Assembly: GCA_000435715.1 (NCBI GenBank)
Contig: FR882592.1
Span: 1 to 29,352, forward strand
DNA length: 29,352 nt
Origin: Firmicutes bacterium CAG:145
GTDB taxonomy: Bacteria > Bacillota > Clostridia > Peptostreptococcales > Anaerovoracaceae
Direction: 5' to 3'
In this document: one piece after another, positions 1 through 6,997 of the stretch
How positions within the stretch are numbered: the stretch's first letter is position 1
Layout of the letters: every line of letters begins with the position of its first letter
Notes under the pieces: generated by a model
Database searches by the model: none
What the model was told of the DNA's origin: nothing
What the model saw: the letters and a program-made list of their open reading frames with translations, nothing else
Position numbers and translations under genes: made by a program

Positions 1-1
1 C

Positions 2-496
2 TTACATAATAGCCTTCCGCCCAAAAGTGCCGATTTCCATATTTACAGTTCAGATTATTCTGTCTTAGAATCCAATAGTACTCAAATGCTTAAAGAAAGC
101 TTTTGTTTGGCGATTCCTAAAAATCATAAATTAGTATCCCTTGACGAAATAGACTTATACGAACTACGTGATGAACCTTTTATATCTCTGACCAGCGATT
201 TGCCTCTTTATACTTCTACTTTGCAGCTATGCAAACAAGCGGGATTCATACCAAAAATAAATTTAGAAAGCAACCACCCCTCTATCATGATTGATTTTAT
301 TAAGCGTGGTATGGAGATTTCTATTATTCCTGAAAAAACATGGAGAATTAAAAACGAGACAAAAATCAAAAAAATTAAGATCAAAAACCCTATTGCTTTT
401 AGATATATAAATATACAAAAAACATCCCAAAATTATATACCTACCTCTGTCGCATTATTTGAAGATTTTGTAGTTTCATACTTTAGTCAATTATAG
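2..496 (+). CDS. LysR-type transcriptional regulator, C-terminal part (partial)
   Basis: The reading frame is already open at base 2, so the gene starts before the window and the N-terminal helix-turn-helix is not visible. About 164 residues are seen. They look like the effector-binding domain of LysR-type regulators: the segment FCLAIPKNHKL is the usual hinge before the second subdomain. This is followed by a predicted 'LRDEPFISL' strand and a late 'GMEISIIPE' segment, which matches the family's G-x-G-I-x-x-L-P position. What it regulates cannot be told. It ends at a strong bidirectional hairpin shared with the convergent gene on the other strand. Confidence 0.7.
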   Translation, partial: LHNSLPPKSADFHIYSSDYSVLESNSTQMLKESFCLAIPKNHKLVSLDEIDLYELRDEPFISLTSDLPLYTSTLQLCKQAGFIPKINLESNHPSIMIDFIKRGMEISIIPEKTWRIKNETKIKKIKIKNPIAFRYINIQKTSQNYIPTSVALFEDFVVSYFSQL

Positions 497-500
497 ATGA

Positions 501-540
501 ATAAACCCCTTTTGCTTTTACAGCAAAGGGGGTTTATTTC
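501..540. terminator. Bidirectional intrinsic terminator between convergent genes
   Basis: A 15-bp stem (501-515 paired with 523-537, one T-G wobble) encloses a 7-nt loop. It has A-rich and T-rich flanks on both sides, so it can stop the LysR transcript on the plus strand and the small membrane-protein transcript on the minus strand. Confidence 0.85.
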
Positions 541-863
541 TATGGAATATCTATCACCGGTTTTCCAAATAGAGGCTTGGTGTATAAGTTTTCCTTACCT
601 GTAGAATCTTCAAATATCCTGACGGTTACTCTGAAAATATTATGTTCCACCACGATAATTCTGGTATCATACTCGTCATCTAAAGAAAACTGCCAGTACT
701 TTTCTCCCTCATACTCTGTTTTCTCCATATCGGTCACACTTCCAATCATGCCGACTCTCGTCATTGCAATAACATCAGATACAACAGGAATATTAAGAAT
801 GACAGCAATGGCCGCTATTGTTACTATGGTGATGATGGTTTTCTTTTTATCCGGCTTTTTCAT
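540..863 (-). CDS. Small single-pass membrane protein, unknown function
   Basis: 107 residues. A basic N-terminus (MKKPDKKK) is followed by one strongly hydrophobic helix at about residues 9-28, then a soluble domain rich in beta-type sequence with many acidic residues. The topology is probably N-in with an exported C-terminal domain. It lies 21 nt downstream of the secreted-protein gene on the same strand, with GGAG about 10 nt before its start, so the two are probably cotranscribed. A small membrane protein next to a secreted protein can be an immunity protein, but this is inference: I do not recognise the family. Confidence 0.65.
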   Translation of the reverse strand: MKKPDKKKTIITIVTIAAIAVILNIPVVSDVIAMTRVGMIGSVTDMEKTEYEGEKYWQFSLDDEYDTRIIVVEHNIFRVTVRIFEDSTGKENLYTKPLFGKPVIDIP

Positions 864-884
864 ATATTATCAGCTCCATTTCTT

Positions 885-1715
885 CTATACGGTCATTTTA
901 CACTTATACACATTCTTTGTTGTTGCAGAGCCGCTAAAATTTGTCTTAGGATACAATTTAAGATTATATTTCCATATAAAAGTAAATTGCGAAGGAATAT
1001 AACCACTTTTATAATTTTTATGACTATACATATCCGCCTTATATGACAGCGCACTTGTTGTAGGTTCTGTTGTTATTAAAATATTATAGAACTGTTCTAA
1101 TATATTAGAAGCAACTTCTCCTGCAACACCAAGATAAGTCAACATAAATGCACGGAAAGCAACTACAGATAGTGCTGTAATATCCTTTCCTAAACTTATA
1201 TTTGCACTTTTTTCCTGACCATAATAATGCGTATAATCACCAGAAGATCCGTATGGACATGTTTTTTTATAATAAATTGAATATCCTACTTTAGGTTCTG
1301 CAAACATATTATGTAAAATCTCATTTCCTTCTGAATCAGTTACTATAACCTGCTTATTATCCAGATATGTTTTACCATCATTAGTGAACACTACATTATC
1401 CACTTTATTTCCCTCAGTTATCCTTAATTCAATACGTTTATCAGAGTTCTCAATAATTTGTATTATTGTACTATCATCTACACAATAACTCTTTTTAGAT
1501 AAATTGACTAATTTTAAAGGGTTATCTTCATTACTACTTATTCCTATTTTTTTCATCAATTGAATATCTTTATAAACTGTTTTATCGACTCTTTCAATTT
1601 CTATATCTTTACTAATATTATTTGAAACTCCAGCAAAAACTGTAAATCTTTGGCTTGTAATTATTATGCTGAGCATAAGCACTATTGCTATTCCTTTTTT
1701 AAAATATTTATTCAT
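885..1715 (-). CDS. Secreted protein of unknown function (possible bacteriocin-like)
   Basis: 276 residues with a clear Sec signal peptide: MNKYFKKG, a hydrophobic core, and likely cleavage after the alanine of TVFAG near residue 28. The middle is rich in charged and Asn/Asp residues. The last 130 residues contain a Tyr-rich segment (GYSIYYKKTCPYGSSGDYTH), a hydrophobic helix at about residues 190-215, and a Lys/Tyr-rich tail with one Cys near the end. GGAGGAG lies just before the ATG. Base use is much richer in A+T than in the trpS-dnaA block, suggesting recent arrival. The architecture (signal peptide, amphipathic or hydrophobic C-terminal segment, downstream small membrane protein) recalls large unmodified bacteriocins with an immunity partner, but no family can be assigned with confidence. 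Confidence 0.7.
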   Translation of the reverse strand: MNKYFKKGIAIVLMLSIIITSQRFTVFAGVSNNISKDIEIERVDKTVYKDIQLMKKIGISSNEDNPLKLVNLSKKSYCVDDSTIIQIIENSDKRIELRITEGNKVDNVVFTNDGKTYLDNKQVIVTDSEGNEILHNMFAEPKVGYSIYYKKTCPYGSSGDYTHYYGQEKSANISLGKDITALSVVAFRAFMLTYLGVAGEVASNILEQFYNILITTEPTTSALSYKADMYSHKNYKSGYIPSQFTFIWKYNLKLYPKTNFSGSATTKNVYKCKMTV

Positions 1716-1892
1716 TTTCTCCTCCTTTTTTTTTTAATAATCACATACAAAGATTTATATCAGTTTGTTTCATCAATAATAAGAGTTATTATCCCCTCCT
1801 TTTACAACAATCTCTTTAGTTTAGAATTAACTATTTTTATTCACCTCCTTTATTTCTTAATAAAGATAGCTCATGATATTATAATTATATAT

Positions 1893-1921
1893 ATTATATT
1901 TATTAGTTTTAACAAAGTCAA
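1893..1921 (-). promoter_or_regulatory. Sigma-A-type promoter of the secreted-protein operon
   Basis: On the minus strand TTGACT (1916-1921) and TATAAT (1893-1898) are 17 bp apart. The leader to the start codon is about 170 nt. The -35 box is the outer end of a perfect palindrome. Confidence 0.75.
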
Positions 1922-1957
1922 TAATTTTTGATAAATTTTTATCAAAAATTATTGACT
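1916..1957. repeat. Perfect 42-bp palindrome overlapping the -35 box (likely operator)
   Basis: Two perfect 20-bp arms (1916-1935 and 1938-1957) are separated by TT. The downstream end of the palindrome contains the -35 hexamer of the adjacent minus-strand promoter, so a protein bound here would occlude RNA polymerase. There is no T-tract, so an operator is more likely than a terminator. No repressor gene is adjacent, apart from the LysR fragment beyond the operon. Confidence 0.6.
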
Positions 1958-2235
1958 AATTGCCTGTGTTACCTTTAAAAAATGTCTTTTTTCACTCCAG
2001 TAATATGTTCCTTTTAAAAACATATAATTGCAATATATGTTTTGGTAAATCTTGATCACTTTTCAATACTATTTTACCAATAATTGATAATATGACATTT
2101 GATTTTGCCCAATATCAACTTCTTTTACAAGAACAAACATCTGTCCTCATAACACAGCATTGCAATTTACGTGCTCTCTGTACCCATAAAAGTGGATACA
2201 GAACAAAATTCAAAGTATAATAAAAGTTTATTCAA

Positions 2236-2306
2236 GACACCCTGCCGCAGGCGGGCCTCCGCAGGAGCTAAAAGCTCCGAGGACCAGACCGCTGAGGCAG
2301 GCGTGT
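2236..2306 (-). terminator. Long GC-rich hairpin after trpS, probable terminator
   Basis: An extended imperfect hairpin: the outer part pairs ACAC/CCTGCC with GGCAG/GTGT, and the inner stem is GGAGCT-AAA-AGCTCC (2264-2278). It lies just downstream of the trpS stop. On the minus strand the T-tract is weak (TCTTGAATAAACTTTTATT), whereas on the plus strand six T follow directly. It may therefore be bidirectional. It is far richer in G+C than its surroundings. Confidence 0.55.
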
Positions 2307-2313
2307 TTTTTGA

Positions 2314-3294
2314 TTATAATCCCAGCCCAAAGTTTCCTTTGACTCTTTCTATCGTCTTCTTGGCTATAGCGTCGGCTTTGCCGGCGCCTTCCCGGAGAAT
2401 TCTGATCAATTCTTCTGAGTTACGTATCTCTTCAAATCTCTCACGTATAGGCGTAAGCGCCTTTACTGTGACTTCCACCAGATCTTTCTTGAAATCTCCG
2501 TAACCTTTTCCTTCATACTTCTTTTCGAGATCGGCGATGCTAATCCCTGAAAGAACGCTGTAGATATTGAGCAGATTGCTGATGCCCGGTTTATTCTCGG
2601 TATCGAATCTTATGACGCCTTCCGAGTCAGTGGTGGCTTTCATTATGGATTTCTTTATCTTAGCCGGATCGTCCAGCAGAGAGATTCGCGAGTGTATATT
2701 TTCGGCGCTCTTGCTCATCTTCTTAGAAGGATCGTCCAGCGCCATTATTCTGGCCCCTTCTTTTAAGAACCTTCCGTCCGGTATGACAAAAGTATCGGGA
2801 TACTTCCCGTTTACTCTTACCGCCAGATCTCTGCATAGCTCGATATGCTGCTTCTGGTCGTTTCCTACCGGCACTACGTCGGTATCATACAGGAGTATAT
2901 CCGCAGCCATCAGAATAGGGTAGGTGAAAAGCCCGGCCGGAGCCGATTCTTTATTTTTGCTCTTATCTTTGAACTGTGTCATTCTCGACAGCTCGCCGGT
3001 ATATGAATTGCAGGTGAGAATCCATGACAGCTCCGCATGGCCGGGTACATCCGACTGCACAAATACTATAGATTTTTCAGGGTCTACGCCGACGGCGAGA
3101 TAAAGAGCCGCCACGTCCAATATGTGTTCTTTTAGAACCTCGGGATCCTGCGGAACCGTTATAGCGTGCATGTCCACTATGCAATATATGCACTCATGAT
3201 CTTCTTGAAGTTCCACAAACTGCTTCAATGCTCCGAGGTAATTTCCGAGGTGAATGTTTCCTGTAGGCTGTACGCCCGAAAAAACTCTTTTCAT
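2314..3294 (-). CDS. trpS: Tryptophanyl-tRNA synthetase
   Basis: Charges tRNA-Trp with tryptophan in the cytoplasm. It is a class I synthetase of 326 residues, normal length for the bacterial enzyme. The HIGH-type signature is GNIHLGNYLGA near residue 12 and the KMSKS loop is PSKKMSKSAENI near residue 190. Between them is the GNDQKQHIELCRDL segment that contacts the adenylate. An AGAAGG Shine-Dalgarno precedes the ATG at 3294. An earlier ATG at 3300 is out of frame and stops after two codons. The gene lies only 38 nt after the sigma factor, so it is probably in that operon. There is no room for a T-box leader, which many Firmicute trpS genes carry. Confidence 0.95.
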   Translation of the reverse strand: MKRVFSGVQPTGNIHLGNYLGALKQFVELQEDHECIYCIVDMHAITVPQDPEVLKEHILDVAALYLAVGVDPEKSIVFVQSDVPGHAELSWILTCNSYTGELSRMTQFKDKSKNKESAPAGLFTYPILMAADILLYDTDVVPVGNDQKQHIELCRDLAVRVNGKYPDTFVIPDGRFLKEGARIMALDDPSKKMSKSAENIHSRISLLDDPAKIKKSIMKATTDSEGVIRFDTENKPGISNLLNIYSVLSGISIADLEKKYEGKGYGDFKKDLVEVTVKALTPIRERFEEIRNSEELIRILREGAGKADAIAKKTIERVKGNFGLGL

Positions 3295-3332
3295 CCCATG
3301 TGCCTTCTTTCTTAATTTATTTCATCTTTGCT

Positions 3333-4067
3333 TCACTGCCGGTGCATCTCTCTTCTGAACTGCTGGACTATATTCTTCTCAGCACGCGAAATGGTCATCT
3401 GAGAAACTCCCAGTTCCTTGGCTATGGCCGCCTGCGGTCTGTTTTCGATGAATCTTTCTTTAAATATATATCTGTAATTTTCACTGAAATTTTCCAGCAC
3501 TTTAGTTACGATCTCGTTTATCTCTACACGTTCATATCCCAGATCTTCGAATCCTATGTATTTCTCCAGAGGGTTATCTTCGTTCTCTTCAGAAGCGCCC
3601 GATGAGGCGCTCTCCAGAGAATAAGTGCCGTAAGCCTTGGAACTTTCAAGAGCCTGCATTATCTGCTCATGAGTAAATCCCGTGGCCTCCGATATCTCCT
3701 CCACACTGGGAGCTCTCCCCAGCCTCACCGAAAGATCTCCCTTGACCTCCTGCACCTTGGTGGCTATCTCTTTAAGGCGCCTTGGAACTTTGAGGCTCCA
3801 CTGCTTGTCCCTGAAATACTTCTTTATCTCTCCTAAAATAGTAGGAGTAGCGAAGCTTTTAAACTCGTAACCCTTTGAAACGTCGAACCGTTCCACTGCG
3901 GAGACCAGCGCCAAAGCTCCCACCTGGTAAAGGTCGTCATAATCGACGCCTTTACCCAGATATTTTCTGATCAGGATATCAACCATGTACAGATTATCCT
4001 CTACTATCCGGTTTCTTAATTCAATTGTAGGGTTTTCTGCGTAACGGTTGAATAATTCTGAATTCAT
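3333..4067 (-). CDS. sigB: SigB/SigF-family alternative RNA polymerase sigma factor
   Basis: 244 residues, the length of the SigB/SigF/SigG group. Region 2 is seen around residues 20-80 (YDDLYQVGALALVSAVERFD, then FKSFATPTILGEIKKYFRD). Region 3 has KVPRRLKEI and the PSVEEISEATG helix. Region 4.2 is the helix-turn-helix near the C-terminus (PQAAIAKELGVSQMTISRAE). The partner gene just upstream encodes an RsbW-like anti-sigma kinase and overlaps it by one base (TAATG), which is the classic translational coupling of such pairs. SigB-like is favoured over the sporulation factors because the kinase resembles RsbW and no spoIIAA is present. Its regulon is unknown. Confidence 0.85.
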   Translation of the reverse strand: MNSELFNRYAENPTIELRNRIVEDNLYMVDILIRKYLGKGVDYDDLYQVGALALVSAVERFDVSKGYEFKSFATPTILGEIKKYFRDKQWSLKVPRRLKEIATKVQEVKGDLSVRLGRAPSVEEISEATGFTHEQIMQALESSKAYGTYSLESASSGASEENEDNPLEKYIGFEDLGYERVEINEIVTKVLENFSENYRYIFKERFIENRPQAAIAKELGVSQMTISRAEKNIVQQFRREMHRQ

Positions 4068-4468
4068 TATTTTGCCTTTGTCATCTTAATAGCTTTTTTG
4101 CAATTTGGTCCGTCTATTATTTCAATACTGGTCATGAGAGATTTTATGACGTAAAGCCCCAAGTCTCCCTCGTTGGGACAGTCGAGACAAGGTTTCTGCA
4201 GTTTCTCCAGCTTATGGCTGCCGCTTATATCCGTAACATATATCTGCATCTTGCCGTCTTCTATCTCGCAGTCTACCTGATACTGCTCGGCAAATCCTTC
4301 CGATCCGTGGCAGCTGATGTTCTTGCAAGCCTCTCCTACTGCTGTCTTTATGTCTTCGATCTCCTCTACGTCAAATCCTGCGGTATTGGCTGCAGAACCC
4401 ACGGCCAGCCTTACAATAGTTATATATTGCGGTTTGCCGGGAATGACAAATTGTAATTTGTCTGCCAT
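4067..4468 (-). CDS. rsbW: RsbW-like anti-sigma factor / serine kinase (GHKL ATPase)
   Basis: 133 residues with the HATPase fold of anti-sigma kinases. The N-box is VGEACKNISCHG (near residue 44), with the Asn that binds Mg-ATP and the usual His. The G1 region is reduced to VTDISGS, and the G2 region is GDLGLYVIKSLM. This spacing matches RsbW better than SpoIIAB. In the family the protein binds and holds the sigma factor and phosphorylates an anti-anti-sigma factor. It lies 23 nt after gyrA and overlaps the sigma gene by one base. No rsbV-type antagonist is in the window, so it must be encoded elsewhere or be absent. Confidence 0.8.
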   Translation of the reverse strand: MADKLQFVIPGKPQYITIVRLAVGSAANTAGFDVEEIEDIKTAVGEACKNISCHGSEGFAEQYQVDCEIEDGKMQIYVTDISGSHKLEKLQKPCLDCPNEGDLGLYVIKSLMTSIEIIDGPNCKKAIKMTKAK

Positions 4469-4491
4469 GAGTTTGGCCTCCTTTGTTAGTT

Positions 4492-6981
4492 TTACTTTAA
4501 TTCGAGCTGTTCTCCGCTTTCAGAGCCGCCCTCTATTTCCTTTTCCAGTTCATCTTCACGGGCGACTTTTGCCAGAGCAATGATATTTACGTCGTCTGCC
4601 ACGTTCATTATCTTCACTCCCTGAGTAGCTCTTCCGAGTCTGGATATTTCTTTAGCCTGCATCCTTATGATTATGCCGTTGGAATTTATGAGCATGACGT
4701 CGTCGTCATCGTCTACTACCATGGCTCCCACAAGCTGCCCGGTCTTTTTAAACTTAGTCTTGTCATAAGTCAGAAGGCCTTTTCCTCCTCTGACCTGTAT
4801 CTTGTATTCTTCGACTTTAGTTCTCTTTCCGTAACCTTTCTCGGTTACTACGAGAAGTTCCTGTCCCGGTTCTACCAGTTCCATGGAAACTACTTCGTCA
4901 TCTTTTTCAAGCTTAATGGCTCTTACACCGCCGGCGATTCTTCCCATAGGCCTTACGTCCTCCTCGGAGAAGCTTATACACTTTCCGTGCTTTGTGACTA
5001 TGATGACATTGTTATTTCCGCTGGTCTCTCTTATATCTATCAGCTGATCGCCTTCTTTCAGATTCATGGCGATCAGTCCCGTCTTCCTGTTAGTATCGAA
5101 GTTGGCCAAGGCGGTCTTCTTGATTATGCCGTCCTTGGTGACTCCCACAAGGAATCTATCCTCGGCAAATTCTTTGATAGGGATGACTGCCGTGACTCTT
5201 TCTCTCTGCAGAAGGTTGAGGAAATTGACTACAGGAGTACCCTTTGCCGTCCTGGTGGCCTCCGGTATTTCGTAAGCCTTTATCCTGTGGGCCTTTCCTG
5301 TGTTGGTAAAGAACATCAGATAGTCGTGAGTCGAAGTCATTATCATGTTCTTTACGAAATCGTTATCCCGGGTGGTAAGTCCTGTGATTCCCTTGCCTCC
5401 ACGCTTCTGAGCCCTGTAGGTGTCAACCGGCACTCTCTTTACATATCCCAGATGGGTGAGGGTAATGCAGACCTTTTCTTCCTCTATGAGGTCTTCTTCG
5501 TCCAGCTCCTGAGCGTCAGCCTTGATCTTGGTCTTTCTCTTGTCTCCCCACTTGTCTCTTATCTCTATGAGTTCGTCTTTTACTACGCCCATAAGTTTTT
5601 TCTCGTCTGCCAGAAGTTCTACATAATAAGCGATTTTTTTGAGAAGCTCCTGATATTCGCTTTCGATCTTCTCTTTTTCCAGTCCCTGCAGTCTGCGAAG
5701 CTGCATATCGAGTATTGCCTGAGCCTGTATCTCCGAAAGATCAAATCTTTCCATCAGTTTTTCCTTAGCGTCGTTATAGCTGCTTCTTATTATTCTTATT
5801 ATTTCGTCTATGTTATCGAGGGCTATGAGGTAGCCTTCCAGGATATGAGCTCTCGCCTCCGCCTTCTTCTTATCAAAGATAGTCCTTCTGGTGACGACTT
5901 CTTTCTGATGCTTGAGATATTCGCTTATTATCTCCCGCAAGTTCAGAATCTTAGGTCTGCCGTCCACCAGGGCCAGCATTATCATGGAAAAGCTGTCCTG
6001 CATCTGAGTATGCTTATACAGTCTGTTGAGAACTATATTGGCGTTAGTGTCGCGCTTAAGCTCTATTACTATACGCATACCCTTACGGTTTGATTCATCA
6101 CGGATGGCGGTTATACCCTCCACTCTCTTATCTCTAACGAGGTCGGCTATCTTTTCGATGAGCCTTGCCTTGTTGACCTGATAAGGAATCTCCGTAACTA
6201 TTATCTGCTGCTTGCCGTGAGAAGTCTCTTCGATTTCGGCGACTGCCCTTACTACGGCTTTTCCCTGTCCGGTGCGATATGCCTCTCTTACGGAGGATTT
6301 TCCCATTATTATGGCGCCGGTAGGAAAATCCGGACCCTTGACTATCTTGATAAGGTCCTCCACCGTAGATTCAGGCTCGTCTATCAGCTTTACAGCCGCG
6401 TCTATGACTTCGCACAGGTTGTGAGGCGGTATGGAAGTGGCCATACCTACGGCTATACCGTTGGAACCGTTTACGAGAAGATTTGGGAATCTCGAAGGAA
6501 GAACAGCAGGTTCCTTTTCTTCTCCGTCGAAGTTGGGCGTGAAATCCACCGTTTCCTTCTCTATGTCTCTCAGCATCTGGAGGGCCAGAGGAGTCATCCT
6601 CGCCTCGGTATAACGCATGGCAGCCGCACCGTCTCCGTCTACGGAACCGAAGTTTCCGTGTCCGTCTACAAGAGTGTATCTTATATTAAAAGGCTGCGCC
6701 AGCCTTACCATGGCGTCATATATGGAGCCGTCTCCGTGAGGGTGATATTTACCCATTACTTCACCGACTATACGAGCCGATTTTTTATGAGGCTTGTCAG
6801 GAGTCACTCCAAGGCCGCTCATGCCGTAAAGAATTCTTCTGTGAACAGGCTTAAGCCCGTCTCTTACATCGGGAAGGGCACGGCCTACGATAACGCTCAT
6901 GGCGTAATCGATATAGGAGTCCTTCATTTCTTTGTTTATCTCGTGCTGTATCAGCTTCTGATCTTCTAAAAATGTAGTCAT
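4492..6981 (-). CDS. gyrA: DNA gyrase subunit A
   Basis: 829 residues. GyrA cuts and rejoins DNA in the A2B2 gyrase that adds negative supercoils. The breakage-reunion domain comes first, with the catalytic Tyr at about residue 124 (AAAMRYTEARM). A long coiled-coil segment follows around residues 360-460, then the beta-pinwheel C-terminal domain. The GyrA box QKRGGKGITGL, which wraps DNA, separates it from ParC. In the quinolone-determining region the position equal to E. coli Ser83 is Gly85 (HPHGDGSIYD), while the acidic partner Asp89 is kept. It starts 16 nt after gyrB and is followed within 23 nt by rsbW, so gyrB-gyrA-rsbW-sigB-trpS may be one transcription unit. Confidence 0.97.
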   Translation of the reverse strand: MTTFLEDQKLIQHEINKEMKDSYIDYAMSVIVGRALPDVRDGLKPVHRRILYGMSGLGVTPDKPHKKSARIVGEVMGKYHPHGDGSIYDAMVRLAQPFNIRYTLVDGHGNFGSVDGDGAAAMRYTEARMTPLALQMLRDIEKETVDFTPNFDGEEKEPAVLPSRFPNLLVNGSNGIAVGMATSIPPHNLCEVIDAAVKLIDEPESTVEDLIKIVKGPDFPTGAIIMGKSSVREAYRTGQGKAVVRAVAEIEETSHGKQQIIVTEIPYQVNKARLIEKIADLVRDKRVEGITAIRDESNRKGMRIVIELKRDTNANIVLNRLYKHTQMQDSFSMIMLALVDGRPKILNLREIISEYLKHQKEVVTRRTIFDKKKAEARAHILEGYLIALDNIDEIIRIIRSSYNDAKEKLMERFDLSEIQAQAILDMQLRRLQGLEKEKIESEYQELLKKIAYYVELLADEKKLMGVVKDELIEIRDKWGDKRKTKIKADAQELDEEDLIEEEKVCITLTHLGYVKRVPVDTYRAQKRGGKGITGLTTRDNDFVKNMIMTSTHDYLMFFTNTGKAHRIKAYEIPEATRTAKGTPVVNFLNLLQRERVTAVIPIKEFAEDRFLVGVTKDGIIKKTALANFDTNRKTGLIAMNLKEGDQLIDIRETSGNNNVIIVTKHGKCISFSEEDVRPMGRIAGGVRAIKLEKDDEVVSMELVEPGQELLVVTEKGYGKRTKVEEYKIQVRGGKGLLTYDKTKFKKTGQLVGAMVVDDDDDVMLINSNGIIIRMQAKEISRLGRATQGVKIMNVADDVNIIALAKVAREDELEKEIEGGSESGEQLELK

Positions 6982-6997
6982 CTATTGGCCTCCTTTC

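Larger units (their letters stand above)
1716..2313. other. Gene-free AT-rich intergenic region with several inverted repeats
   Basis: About 600 nt without a credible gene. From left to right it holds: the leader of the secreted-protein mRNA with two Shine-Dalgarno-like tracts lacking a usable ATG; the promoter and palindrome; a 10-bp inverted repeat (2017-2026 with 2034-2043) around TTGCAA; a second one, TTGGTAAA/TTTACCAA (2042-2049 with 2073-2080); plain sequence to about 2235; then the GC-rich hairpin after trpS. The cluster could be regulatory or the residue of an element end. Confidence 0.5.

Noticed and set aside
577..1002. Plus-strand open frame opposite the small membrane protein
   Set aside because: It is the complement of two minus-strand genes and their junction. 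Hydrophobicity comes from the complementary strand.
2171..2503. Plus-strand open frame over the trpS terminator and 3' end
   Set aside because: Runs through the hairpin and the complement of trpS, with no ribosome site.
3295..3332. T-box riboswitch before trpS
   Set aside because: Only 38 nt separate it from the sigma gene, too short for a T-box, and no stem I or terminator is seen.
4987..6093. Long plus-strand open frame opposite gyrA (368 codons)
   Set aside because: Shadow of gyrA: no ribosome site, odd Tyr/Ser/Leu-rich composition and no domain.
6217..6969. Plus-strand open frame opposite the 5' part of gyrA
   Set aside because: Shadow frame, low-complexity Arg/Tyr/Ser composition, opposite a highly conserved domain.
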